Source: Bacteroidia bacterium
GTDB lineage: Bacteria > Bacteroidota > Bacteroidia > J057
Direction of reading: 5' to 3'
Length of the DNA: 64,000 nt
Assembly: GCA_041391665.1 (NCBI GenBank)
Contig: JAWKNO010000002.1
Location: 248,001 to 312,000, forward strand
Below, one piece after another: positions 35,195-43,592 of the stretch. Both the position numbers and the translations under genes were made by a program. Every line of letters starts with the position of its first letter. Within the stretch, counting starts at the first letter, position 1. Under the pieces are notes generated by a model. That model saw only the letters and a program-made list of their open reading frames with translations. It searched no databases and was not told the origin of the DNA.

Positions 35195-35229
35195 AAAAAG
35201 CCCGCACAATTCTCTGGAAATGTGCGGGC
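35193..35229 (-). terminator. Intrinsic terminator of the small secreted-protein gene
   Basis: On the minus strand GCCCGCACA pairs with TGTGCGGGC around a 12-base loop and is followed by a run of seven T residues. The run overlaps the stop codon of the DUF3352-like gene on the other strand. Confidence 0.85.
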
Positions 35230-35259
35230 ATAACAGTTTGAAGACCGTAGGTTTTAGCC

Positions 35260-35784
35260 TCAGTTGGAGATGAACTTTCTTTGCAGAAGTTCGATTTCAT
35301 AGAAGAAATCCTGCTCCTGAATGATGGGCCCATAGTTACGGCTCACAGAAGTAAGGGTCAGGGTAGTACTCCGAGGGTGATTAATCACAAATAACTTAAT
35401 AATTTTCGCCTCAGTTACTGCGGTATAACAGGTGATATTGTCGTTGGCATTGGCCTTGATTTCTTCAATACATACATTGGCCATGTAGTCCATACAATCT
35501 TTCTGAATTTCCTTCGCGGTCTTTTTGTCAGCATAGTTGCGGGTAACGGTTGTGGCATAAAGGGCGTCATTTTCGAAAGCATATTCCACATGCTTATCTT
35601 TATCCAGTACGGCCCGAACGCTTTGCATTTCATTGTCTTCCTGTACCTGGGCAATATAATCTTTCGTACCCAAAAAGGATTTTACGTCTTCTCTGGATTG
35701 GCCAAAAGGAATAAACAAATTATTCTGTGCCAATACAGTAGAACAAACGAGAAGGGAGAGGGCGAGGGTAGAGGTATATTTCAT
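35260..35784 (-). CDS. Small secreted protein of unknown function
   Basis: This is a 174-residue exported protein with signal MKYTSTLALSLLVCSTVLAQ. The mature chain is polar and I do not recognise a family. It contains several cysteines (KDCMDYMANVCIEEI, NITCYTAVTEAK) and a C-terminal helix (QEQDFFYEIELLQRKF). The ATG at 35784 gives the signal peptide; an ORF start further upstream (35853) lacks one. It is a single-gene unit with its own terminator. The 284 bases between its start and the next gene hold no other recognisable gene. Confidence 0.65.
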   Translation of the reverse strand: MKYTSTLALSLLVCSTVLAQNNLFIPFGQSREDVKSFLGTKDYIAQVQEDNEMQSVRAVLDKDKHVEYAFENDALYATTVTRNYADKKTAKEIQKDCMDYMANVCIEEIKANANDNITCYTAVTEAKIIKLFVINHPRSTTLTLTSVSRNYGPIIQEQDFFYEIELLQRKFISN

Positions 35785-36068
35785 TTTCGTACTAACTTTA
35801 AATACAGATTCGTAACAGGAAAGTTCTGAATGACCATTTCTGGTAAGTAGCACGGTGTTTTGGCGTTGGGGGTCGGAATTTTTATCCGATCTGTTTCAAA
35901 TTAAAAATAACAAATTCAGTTGAAAAAAGGGAGAAATTTTTTGTGGAAATCACTTCCTTTCCCTGATACTTTACAAATTCCGGGCCGGGTTGTGAATGGG
36001 CGTTATTTATGTGTGAAAAAACTATTTTTTTTCATAAATGGTAAACGCCGGGACTTGAGTGGTAGAGA

Positions 36069-37322
36069 TTAGTCTCTCATAACCAGGATGTGGGTGCCTG
36101 GTTTTACTTTTACGGCTTCCAGCTTTTTGAGCAGACGGGTCGTAACTGACTGAAATTTGTCCTGATTTTCTTCAGTAATGACCTCTACGGACGGGAGGGA
36201 AAGGGAAGAGAGGTTTACGACTTTGCCATTTTCCCATACACGGAAACTCATACGCGGATTTGCGCCATCGCCGGAAGTGCCGACATATCCAATAATATCA
36301 CCCTGATGGACTTCATCTCCTTCCCGGATACCGGCTGAGATTTTGGACATATTGGCATATTGGGTGGTATAGATGCCGTGTTTAATTTTGACGTGATTGC
36401 CCAGTCCTTTGCGATATTTGGCACGGATAATTTCACCGTCCCCAACAGCATAAATGGGCGTTCCTGCGGGTGCCGTATAGTTTACTTCTTTTTCTTTGTT
36501 GGGCAGGGATTCTGCCTGTGCTCCGTATCTGGCGCTAAGCCTGGAGTATTTCAGCGGGGCCTTTAGCAGTTCTTTGCGGAGACTGCGCCCTGCTTCATCA
36601 AAATACTCGATCTGATCATTTTGTGCAAAGCTGATAGCAAAATATTCTTTTCCGTTGTGATGGAAAACAGAAGCTACAATTCTCGAAATGCCGATAGATT
36701 CCCCGTCGACAAATTCCTCTTCGTAAATGACTTTAAAGTAATCGCCTTTTTCGAGGTGGAAAAAATCTACTGACCATGCATACACTTCTTCGAGGAGTTT
36801 GCCTAGCCTTGCGTCCAGTCCGTTTTCATGAATCGTTTCAAACAGCGAACCATGAATGGTGGCAGAAATCGTTTTTTCCTGGACATTTACCCGTTTTCTT
36901 CCTTCATAAATCTGAACACTGTCCCGGAGGTCAAACACGACATAGTCCGCAGGATTTTTTTCGTAAATAAAATAGTTGACTTTGTGTGCGTTGTTTTTCA
37001 GAATGGTGAATGAATTGCCTGCACGCATACGGCGAACATCAAATACCGACTCAGATTTTCTGGCAACTTCATCGATTATGGTAGGGTCAACATTATGTTC
37101 CAGCAAAACATCGGTGAGGAACTGGTTGCGTTCGAAATTGGATTGTACCACTTTCATAGCATTTACATCAATCCCAAACTGCTCCTGAGACATCCTTTTC
37201 AGACCCGGTGCAGGCAACTTCGACATCGTCGAAATCGTAGCTGACGGTTGGTTTTGACAGCCGGTAGAAAATAGGATGGGGGAGACAGTGATCAGGAAAA
37301 ATATAATTCTTTTCACGCGCAA
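36069..37322 (-). CDS. M23-family protein with degenerate zinc site (lipoprotein)
   Basis: This 417-residue lipoprotein (lipobox LFSTGC) has the build of Bacteroidota M23 DD-metallopeptidases: an N-terminal region of CsgG/Opa-like beta modules, then a LytM fold from about residue 270. The zinc ligands appear lost: the usual HxGxDY segment reads KEVNY, YxHMS reads YANMS, and HxxYRxW reads PRMSFRVW. As with the EnvC-like protein at 5145, it is likely a non-catalytic regulator of peptidoglycan hydrolases or a structural protein. The upstream region contains the DnaA-box cluster. Confidence 0.85.
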   Translation of the reverse strand: MRVKRIIFFLITVSPILFSTGCQNQPSATISTMSKLPAPGLKRMSQEQFGIDVNAMKVVQSNFERNQFLTDVLLEHNVDPTIIDEVARKSESVFDVRRMRAGNSFTILKNNAHKVNYFIYEKNPADYVVFDLRDSVQIYEGRKRVNVQEKTISATIHGSLFETIHENGLDARLGKLLEEVYAWSVDFFHLEKGDYFKVIYEEEFVDGESIGISRIVASVFHHNGKEYFAISFAQNDQIEYFDEAGRSLRKELLKAPLKYSRLSARYGAQAESLPNKEKEVNYTAPAGTPIYAVGDGEIIRAKYRKGLGNHVKIKHGIYTTQYANMSKISAGIREGDEVHQGDIIGYVGTSGDGANPRMSFRVWENGKVVNLSSLSLPSVEVITEENQDKFQSVTTRLLKKLEAVKVKPGTHILVMRD

Positions 37323-37392
37323 ACAACCGATGATACTTATTTTACATTACGAAAAATACACTCGCTTGAGTATGCTCTAAAATTAAACCAAA

Positions 37393-37700
37393 TTATCCAC
37401 ATCTGAAAACAGATTGTGTATAAAATTGGCCCATATGGTATATTTTTTTTGTGGCAGGTAGAAAATTTGTCCGCAAGGTGTTTTTAAATATCAATTATAT
37501 GTTATAAGAGTATGGGTAGTTTGCCTTTTGCAATTAAATTTCCTTTCAAAACATCTGCGGCGGCTGTTTCTGTGAATGCCGTTTCCTGATAAGCAACCAA
37601 TATCGAGCGCATATGATTCAGTGACTGGAACTTTCGTAAAGCATAAGCACTGCCAAACAGGACAAAGCTTATTTGGGTAGATGTGGATAAGTTATCCACA
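37393..37700. other. Cluster of four perfect DnaA boxes (candidate oriC or DnaA-binding locus)
   Basis: Matches to TTATNCACA lie at 37393-37401 (TTATCCACA, plus), 37415-37423 (TTATACACA, minus), 37682-37690 and 37692-37700 (TTATCCACA in a perfect inverted pair one base apart, inside the end of the nagZ-like gene). An AT-rich stretch (about 37480-37505, TTTTTAAATATCAATTATAT) lies between the two pairs. Four sites in 308 bases is far above chance (expected about 0.01). It could be the replication origin, a DnaA-titration site or a DnaA-regulated promoter for the downstream M23-like gene. Confidence 0.6.
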
Positions 37701-39184
37701 AGTTTTACAATATTCTCAGTGATTCCAAATCCTTCAACAGCTTTGATCTGCATGTCGTGAAGGCTGACAACTACGTGATCATATTCAGCCATTTGGGTGT
37801 TGATTTTTGCGATTTCTTCCTCTTCAAATGTATGCCCTAAAGTATAAGTTTCGATATCTGTTTGAGAAAGTATTCGTTGGAACAGTGGGGCAGGATCGTT
37901 TTTGGCAGCCTCCCTGGTTCTTTGAAATCTGTGGTGAATCAGCTGGTTGGCTGATTGTTCTTTTTGGGCAAATATAGCGAGCGAGGCCGTTTTTTCTCCG
38001 GGTTGCACAAATACCGGAGTAGCGGAGGCGTTGGGAGAATAAAATGTCATACTCTCCGCAGCCAGTCGTTGATTTAGTTGTTCTGAATGGGCATTGTTGA
38101 GATACCCGTCCAATCCGGATAACAGGATTGGCTCAAAATGGCTGAGTCCCAGCCAGTATTTTGCTGCCAGTATTTTCCGGCAACGTCTATTGATTTCGAT
38201 TTTAGAAACTGCTCCTGCATCGACCTGTTGAATGATTTTTTCGATCGACCCTTTGACATCTGTGCAAAAAAGCATGATATCATTTCCGGCCAGAAATGCC
38301 ATAAGATTTACTTCATCGGCTTCTCTGAATGCTGCCACACCCTTCATATCAAGCGCGTCAGTGATGATCAGCCCTTCGAAGCCCATATGATCAATCAGGA
38401 GCTCCCGCGTGATCCTGGGGGAAAGAGAGGCCGCTGAGTCTGGCTCAGGGTCTATAGCCGGTACATGCAGATGTGCGGTCATGATTCCTCCGATTCCTTC
38501 GGGGATGAGCTTTTTATAAGGATAAAGCTCTATCTCTTCGAGTCTTTCCCTACTGTGTGTTAGTACGGGTAACGTGAAATGGGAATCTGAATGTGTATCG
38601 CCGTGCCCGGGAAAATGTTTGGCTACGGCTAAAACAGTTTCTTCCTGCAATCCTTCCATGTAGGCTTTGGCTTTTTCAACCACGGCTTCCTTGTCAGAAC
38701 CAAACGACCGAAAGCCGATCACCGGATTGTCCGGATGTGTATTGATGTCCACATCTGGCGCAAAGTTGATATGAATTCCGAGCCTCCGGCATTGTCTGCC
38801 TATCTCTCTGCCCATTTGGTAAATCAGGGTATTGTCCTGAATCGCTCCCAATGCCATCTGATAGGGAAAACGCACGGTATCGTTGAGCCGCATCGCAAGT
38901 CCCCATTCTGCATCAATGGATATCATCAGGGGAATTTTAGAAACAGCCTGGTATCGGTTGGTGAGTTTGGCCTGGGAGATTGGATCGCCCTGAAAAAAGG
39001 TGAGTCCGCCGATGCCATATTTGCCAATCAGGGATTCTATAGATTGATAGTGGCTTTCATCTCGGTTGGACCACGTGGCGACGTGGAGGAGCTGGGCAAC
39101 TTTTTCAGCAAGTGTCATCTGTTCCAATTGCTGATTTACCCATTCGGTGTGGAGGAATTGCAGAAATTCAGGGCGCTTATTCAT
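37502..39184 (-). CDS. nagZ: Glycoside hydrolase family 3 beta-N-acetylglucosaminidase (NagZ-like)
   Basis: NagZ-type enzymes cleave GlcNAc from anhydro-muropeptides during peptidoglycan recycling. The 560-residue protein has the GH3 barrel with the family loop KHFPGHGDTHSDSH (Lys189 to His202, with the acid/base His-Asp dyad), the nucleophile Asp276 in ITDALDMKGV, and an additional C-terminal domain (about 400-560) as in Bacillus NagZ. The start at 39184 overlaps the stop of ampG in ATGA, so the two are translationally coupled. Its 3' end carries an inverted pair of DnaA boxes in coding sequence. No signal peptide is seen, so it acts in the cytoplasm. Confidence 0.9.
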   Translation of the reverse strand: MNKRPEFLQFLHTEWVNQQLEQMTLAEKVAQLLHVATWSNRDESHYQSIESLIGKYGIGGLTFFQGDPISQAKLTNRYQAVSKIPLMISIDAEWGLAMRLNDTVRFPYQMALGAIQDNTLIYQMGREIGRQCRRLGIHINFAPDVDINTHPDNPVIGFRSFGSDKEAVVEKAKAYMEGLQEETVLAVAKHFPGHGDTHSDSHFTLPVLTHSRERLEEIELYPYKKLIPEGIGGIMTAHLHVPAIDPEPDSAASLSPRITRELLIDHMGFEGLIITDALDMKGVAAFREADEVNLMAFLAGNDIMLFCTDVKGSIEKIIQQVDAGAVSKIEINRRCRKILAAKYWLGLSHFEPILLSGLDGYLNNAHSEQLNQRLAAESMTFYSPNASATPVFVQPGEKTASLAIFAQKEQSANQLIHHRFQRTREAAKNDPAPLFQRILSQTDIETYTLGHTFEEEEIAKINTQMAEYDHVVVSLHDMQIKAVEGFGITENIVKLVDNLSTSTQISFVLFGSAYALRKFQSLNHMRSILVAYQETAFTETAAADVLKGNLIAKGKLPILL

Positions 39185-40464
39185 TTTTTTTTGCCAAATG
39201 CAGGATCGATATGGAGAAATTTGATTAAAATAAAACCTGGAATGGTGGCAATCAATACCCAAATAAAAAAGTTTTCGTATCCGAGTTGTTGCTGGATCCA
39301 GCCGCTGGCCATTCCCGGAAACATCATTCCCATTGCCATAAAGCCTGTGCCCAGTGCATAATGTGCAGTTTTATGTTTTCCGTCGGCGACATAAATCAAA
39401 AACAACATAAATGCCGTAAATCCAAATCCATACCCAAATTGTTCGATGGCTACTGACCCGGCGATAAGAAGTATGGATTCAGGCTGATGATGGGCGAGTA
39501 AAATGTAGAGGCCATTTGGCACATTGATAGCAATGGCCATCCACCATATCCAGTATTTTAGTCCGTTGATTGAGGCCAGGACGCCACCCAGAATTCCTCC
39601 CAGGACAAGGGCAATCACGCCGATAGTACCGTAAATCGTGCCTACGGCCTGAGTCGAAAGTGCCAGTCCGCCATCAGCCCGCGCATCGAGCATAAACGGA
39701 GAAGTCATCTTTACCAGTTGTGCTTCTCCCAGCCGGTAGAGCAGGAGGAATCCCAGAATCAGCAGTATCTGTTTTTTCTGAAAAAAATCGACAAATACCT
39801 TCACAAACTCCTGAAGGATTTCCTGAAGATCTGGTTTTGTTGTGGGTTCTTCTTCGACCTTTGGCAGGATAAATGAATGGTAAAGCCACAAGGCAATCAT
39901 AATTACTGCCAATACCCCCAGCGAAATTTGCCAGGCCAAAACCAGGCTGACCTTTGTTTCCAGCAACCCTGCAAGGATGACAATGAGTCCCTGCCCCGTG
40001 ATCATGGCCAACCGGTAGAAGGTAGAGCGAAACCCCACATAAAAGGCCTGTTGATTCTGTCTCAACCCCAACATATAAAATCCGTCTGCGGCGATATCAT
40101 GAGTAGCAGAACTAAAGGCAAGTAGCCAGAAAAAAAGCAGGGAATATCGAAAAAATCCTTCCAATGGAAGCATAAGTGCCACACCTGCAAACCCAGCACC
40201 CATAATCAGTTGCATGGAAATTATCCAGAATCGTTTGGTGCGCAGTACCTCAACCAGCGGACTCCAGAAGGGTTTGATGACCCAGGGGAAATACAGCCAG
40301 GATGTGTACAACGCAATATCGGTATTGCTGATCCCCATGCGTTTGTACATAATTACGGACAGCGAGACTACCACGATATAGGGAATTCCTTCTGTATAAT
40401 ACAGTGAGGGAACCCAGGTAAGCGGGTGGGGGAGACCTGATGCAGAGCGAGCGGGTTTATCCAT
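39181..40464 (-). CDS. ampG: AmpG-like major facilitator superfamily permease (muropeptide import)
   Basis: AmpG carries anhydro-muropeptides from the periplasm into the cytoplasm in cell-wall recycling. The 427-residue protein has about 12 membrane helices and an AmpG-like start (PSLYYTEGIPYIVVVSLSVIM, split across helix 1) with LYTSWLYFPWVIKPFWSP between helices. The start at 40464 (MDKPARSAS) overlaps the preceding GNAT gene by 8 bases, and the stop overlaps nagZ by 4. The coupling with nagZ is the main reason to name it AmpG rather than another MFS member. Confidence 0.85.
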   Translation of the reverse strand: MDKPARSASGLPHPLTWVPSLYYTEGIPYIVVVSLSVIMYKRMGISNTDIALYTSWLYFPWVIKPFWSPLVEVLRTKRFWIISMQLIMGAGFAGVALMLPLEGFFRYSLLFFWLLAFSSATHDIAADGFYMLGLRQNQQAFYVGFRSTFYRLAMITGQGLIVILAGLLETKVSLVLAWQISLGVLAVIMIALWLYHSFILPKVEEEPTTKPDLQEILQEFVKVFVDFFQKKQILLILGFLLLYRLGEAQLVKMTSPFMLDARADGGLALSTQAVGTIYGTIGVIALVLGGILGGVLASINGLKYWIWWMAIAINVPNGLYILLAHHQPESILLIAGSVAIEQFGYGFGFTAFMLFLIYVADGKHKTAHYALGTGFMAMGMMFPGMASGWIQQQLGYENFFIWVLIATIPGFILIKFLHIDPAFGKKK

Positions 40465-40936
40465 TTTCTTTGAGTAATCCTTTATAAATGCCCGGGGTTG
40501 AATCCGGAATTTCGATAGCTCCTGCAATTTTTGTATAAAAACCTGCCGGACCTACACCGCCGATGATTGCATATGCATAACCCAATTCCCGAAGAGCATG
40601 CAGTGCTCGTAAGAAAAGGATTTTACCCAGACCAAGCCCTCTGTGTGATTCTGCTACACCGGTGGGGCCAAAAAAATTTCTGGCAGTAACCTCATAGCAG
40701 GCAAAACCGACGATTTGTTTGTTATCCACTGCAATAAAACAGGAGATTGGCTGGTTTCCAAAAGCAATATCGGTTTCATTGCCCCAGGTATGCCCGAAGG
40801 TTTCTCTTACCCAACGCACCACAAGGTGTTTTTCAGGGGCCATTGCTCTGCGGATGACAATTCCGCGGGTTTCGGTTTGAACCAGGTCTTCCGGTAAAAT
40901 CTGGGGAAGATCGTAGAGTTTAACGAGCATATCCAT
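40457..40936 (-). CDS. GNAT-family acetyltransferase, first gene of the ampG-nagZ operon
   Basis: This is a 159-residue GNAT protein with the acetyl-CoA loop VAESHRGLGLGKILFLRAL and the preceding strand ARNFFGPTGVAES. The C-terminal GVGPAGFYTKIAG replaces the more usual GNAT end and is characteristic of a subgroup annotated only as GNAT. It overlaps ampG by 8 bases, so it is translated with the muropeptide-recycling genes, which makes an amino sugar or muropeptide amine a plausible substrate; this is inference from context. Confidence 0.85.
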   Translation of the reverse strand: MDMLVKLYDLPQILPEDLVQTETRGIVIRRAMAPEKHLVVRWVRETFGHTWGNETDIAFGNQPISCFIAVDNKQIVGFACYEVTARNFFGPTGVAESHRGLGLGKILFLRALHALRELGYAYAIIGGVGPAGFYTKIAGAIEIPDSTPGIYKGLLKENG

Positions 40937-40963
40937 AAAAGTAATCCAAAAGGTTGATGGTCT

Positions 40964-42706
40964 TTATCTTACAATTACCGTAAACCGATTCTGCGCACGG
41001 TCATCCAGGGTTACCAGTATCCGGTATGTGCCGTTGGGGAGATGTGTTACAGGTATCTGGAAGTAATTTGCTGAAGGTCCCGGTTGCCAGTTGAGCGTAG
41101 CGATGATTTGTCCCAGGTTGTTGATGATGCGAATATTAAGGGCTGCTGCCTCAACACCTTTCCATTCCAGCCTGATAAAATCGTTGGCCGGATTTGGATA
41201 AATTTTCAGCGGAAGAGCAATTTTACTGTCAAAGATATCAGTGTTAAAAGTACCTTCATTTTCTACAATAGTAAAGTCCTCGCCGGCGGGAATATTGTAC
41301 AGCGCGTCTGTATGTCCCGAAGGCCATCTGACAATAATCGAATCGGCCTGAGCGCTATTTCCCAGCCCAAAGATATGGGCAGCAGCGTTTTGACCGAGAA
41401 ACCCTGAAGCACTTAAGGTATAGTGGACAAATTTTGATCCTCCGGCAAAAACTTCGATCCAGGCACCGATTCCTTCCCGGTTGCTGGCAGTACCCTGGAG
41501 TCTGATTCTGATCCAATGGCCGGTACCCCCGCTATTTTGCCAGAGTTGTGAATGAAAAGGGGCTTCATTGCACACAAATATATCGGGAAAACCGTCGCGG
41601 TTAAAGTCTCCGATCGCATTGGCATAACTACCTACCGTATCACCGGCAAAGCTATTGGTAACCCGGTTGTACATGCCAGAACCATCGTTGATATAGCAGG
41701 CGCTTGACAAAGGGCCTGTGCTGCCGACCTCTGCTCCGCTTACATACAGATCGAGATCTGTGTCGTTGTCAAGGTCGGTAAATTGCGCCCCCCATCCAAT
41801 ACTAAGAAACTCTACTCCAACATCGGCTGCAATTTCGGTGAAGGTTTCGTCTCCATTGTTGTGGAGGAGTTTATTTCCCTGGTTGGTATTGGTGATATAG
41901 ATATCGAGGTAACCATCTCCATCAAAGTCGCCGGGCGTAACCGACATGGCATTCATGGCAAGATTCGCACCGCTGGAAGCGCTGATATTGGCGAAGGTAC
42001 CATTTCCGAGATTTTTAAAGAGGGAATTTTTGGAGAGTTTATCCTGTGCCGTAAATATATCAGGCCATAGGTCATTGTTGATGTCAATGAAGGCCGTAAC
42101 CCAGGGCAGTTTGGTCGAATCGGCAACCAGTGCTGTGAGCGTAGTTTCGGAAAAGGTGCCATTGGCATTGTTGCGGTAGAGATGAGCGGAAACAGGGCCG
42201 GTGAGTACATTGGGTCTGTCGACATAATACAGGTCGAGCCAGCCGTCCCGGTCATAGTCTCCCCATGCGGCACCATAGGTAGGAAGGTTATTGCGTTGAA
42301 GGCCGGAGGCCGCGGTTATATCGGTAAACTGGAAGTTGCCGTTATTTTGGTACAGTCGGTTGGGTGCATTGGAAGAAGAGACAAACAAGTCGGCATCGCC
42401 GTCATTGTCAAAATCAGCCCAGAGGATTTGCTGTGCGTTGTCGGTATGATTGACAGGTGCGGTAATTTTTTGGAAGGTGCCTTTATTATTTTTATAAAAG
42501 TGAATTTTTTCCCCGTTGGGGGTAGCCAGGGTAAGATCATCCCAGCCGTCATGGTTAAAGTCATAAAAGCTCACCCCACCACTGGGAGTGTAAGGGCCAT
42601 AATTGTGGTTGATACCCTGAAAGGCAGATTTGTCCTCAAAGTTTACCTGGCCCTCCCCCCTGTGAAACAGGAGAATCAGCAGGATGTTGAGTAAAATTTT
42701 TTTCAT
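40964..42706 (-). CDS. FG-GAP/VCBS-repeat protein with ASPIC/UnbV and T9SS sorting domains
   Basis: This is a 580-residue secreted protein with signal MKKILLNILLILLF. About seven calcium-binding FG-GAP/VCBS-type repeats (DFNHDGWDDL, DFDNDGDADL, DYDRDGWLDL, DFDGDGYLDI, DFNRDGFPDI) form a beta-propeller over about residues 30-400. An ASPIC/UnbV domain follows (about 410-480, ending IIVRWPSGHTDAL), and a T9SS type A sorting domain (IYPNPANDFIRLEW to the end) closes the protein. The likely role is cell-surface adhesion or ligand binding. The ATG at 42706 gives the signal peptide. Confidence 0.9.
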   Translation of the reverse strand: MKKILLNILLILLFHRGEGQVNFEDKSAFQGINHNYGPYTPSGGVSFYDFNHDGWDDLTLATPNGEKIHFYKNNKGTFQKITAPVNHTDNAQQILWADFDNDGDADLFVSSSNAPNRLYQNNGNFQFTDITAASGLQRNNLPTYGAAWGDYDRDGWLDLYYVDRPNVLTGPVSAHLYRNNANGTFSETTLTALVADSTKLPWVTAFIDINNDLWPDIFTAQDKLSKNSLFKNLGNGTFANISASSGANLAMNAMSVTPGDFDGDGYLDIYITNTNQGNKLLHNNGDETFTEIAADVGVEFLSIGWGAQFTDLDNDTDLDLYVSGAEVGSTGPLSSACYINDGSGMYNRVTNSFAGDTVGSYANAIGDFNRDGFPDIFVCNEAPFHSQLWQNSGGTGHWIRIRLQGTASNREGIGAWIEVFAGGSKFVHYTLSASGFLGQNAAAHIFGLGNSAQADSIIVRWPSGHTDALYNIPAGEDFTIVENEGTFNTDIFDSKIALPLKIYPNPANDFIRLEWKGVEAAALNIRIINNLGQIIATLNWQPGPSANYFQIPVTHLPNGTYRILVTLDDRAQNRFTVIVR

Positions 42707-42731
42707 TGGTACGGATTTAGGCAAATAAAAT

Positions 42732-42763
42732 AAAAAAGAGGCTATCCTTTGGGGACAGCCTCT
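42732..42763 (-). terminator. Intrinsic terminator of the SusC/SusD operon
   Basis: On the minus strand AGAGGCTGTCC pairs with GGATAGCCTCT around a short loop, followed by six T residues. It lies 24 bases after the stop of the third gene of the operon and separates it from the FG-GAP protein gene. Confidence 0.88.
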
Positions 42764-42786
42764 GAAAGTTAATAAATTCTGAAGAA

Positions 42787-43566
42787 CTATTTTGGCGTAT
42801 AAACAGCTGCACCGGTATCTCCGTAGCCATTCGACCAGTTGAGATTCAGTGAACCATCTTCATTTACTTCTCCACCTCCGACAATGGTATCACCCCACTG
42901 ATCGGGAACAGGACGGATGGTAAGTGTGTTACAAACGTCTTCGAAAGATCCTGGTTCAGGATTTCCACCCCAGAACTGAGGGTACATACCGCCAGTGATG
43001 TCATCTGCACGATAGACACCGGGAGCAGTTTCTGTAAGTACAACATCAGCTTCGATATTGGTATAAGTACCATTACCGCCTCCGGCTTCTCCTGAAGTAA
43101 CTACAGAGTAAGTACCAGCCAGATCAGAAAGACATGCAGGTTTGATGTTGAATGCATCCTGAGCAGAGAAAGTACCGTTGCTGGTATTCACTTTCAAGGT
43201 GAAATCAAACTGATCACCCAGCTTGAGGTCAGCCACAGCAACACCCAGCCCGTTTACCACGTCGGCAGGGGTTACGGTGATGCTGGCGGGAAAGCTGGTT
43301 ATCTCAGCATGAGCTACCGGAGTGCCACCGTTGAAGCTTTTCATGATGGTAACAGAAGTTACATTCACCTCATCAGGAGCGAGAATATCAACAGAAAATC
43401 CAAATGTTGAGTTATTCAGGTCCGTCAGGTCAAAGAGACCTCCAACATTAGAGAGGAGAGCAGTAGCACCGAGTGTGTAGTCTGGTACTACTTTCGAATC
43501 TTCCAGGCAGGAAGTAAAACTGCCCAGTAAGATCGTTAAAAGAAAAATATTCGCAATTTTTTTCAT
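42787..43566 (-). CDS. Surface lipoprotein of the SusC/SusD operon (SusE/F-like position)
   Basis: This 259-residue lipoprotein (lipobox SFTSC) has no clear family. It starts with two immunoglobulin-like stretches (about 30-140), then a C-terminal part with conserved-looking turns (CLSDLAGTYSVVTSGEAGG, GGGEVNEDGSLNLNWSNGYGDTG). It is the last gene of a susC-susD unit, in the position where surface glycan-binding lipoproteins (SusE/F) sit in other systems. Substrate binding is inferred from context only; no glycan-degrading enzyme accompanies it. It lies 26 bases after susD. Confidence 0.7.
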   Translation of the reverse strand: MKKIANIFLLTILLGSFTSCLEDSKVVPDYTLGATALLSNVGGLFDLTDLNNSTFGFSVDILAPDEVNVTSVTIMKSFNGGTPVAHAEITSFPASITVTPADVVNGLGVAVADLKLGDQFDFTLKVNTSNGTFSAQDAFNIKPACLSDLAGTYSVVTSGEAGGGNGTYTNIEADVVLTETAPGVYRADDITGGMYPQFWGGNPEPGSFEDVCNTLTIRPVPDQWGDTIVGGGEVNEDGSLNLNWSNGYGDTGAAVYTPK

Positions 43567-43592
43567 AATTCAATAGGTGTTTTTGCAACAAA

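Noticed and set aside
40721..40729. Isolated TTATCCACT as a DnaA box
   Set aside because: One mismatch to the consensus, single, and inside a GNAT gene; not part of the 37.4-37.7 kb cluster.
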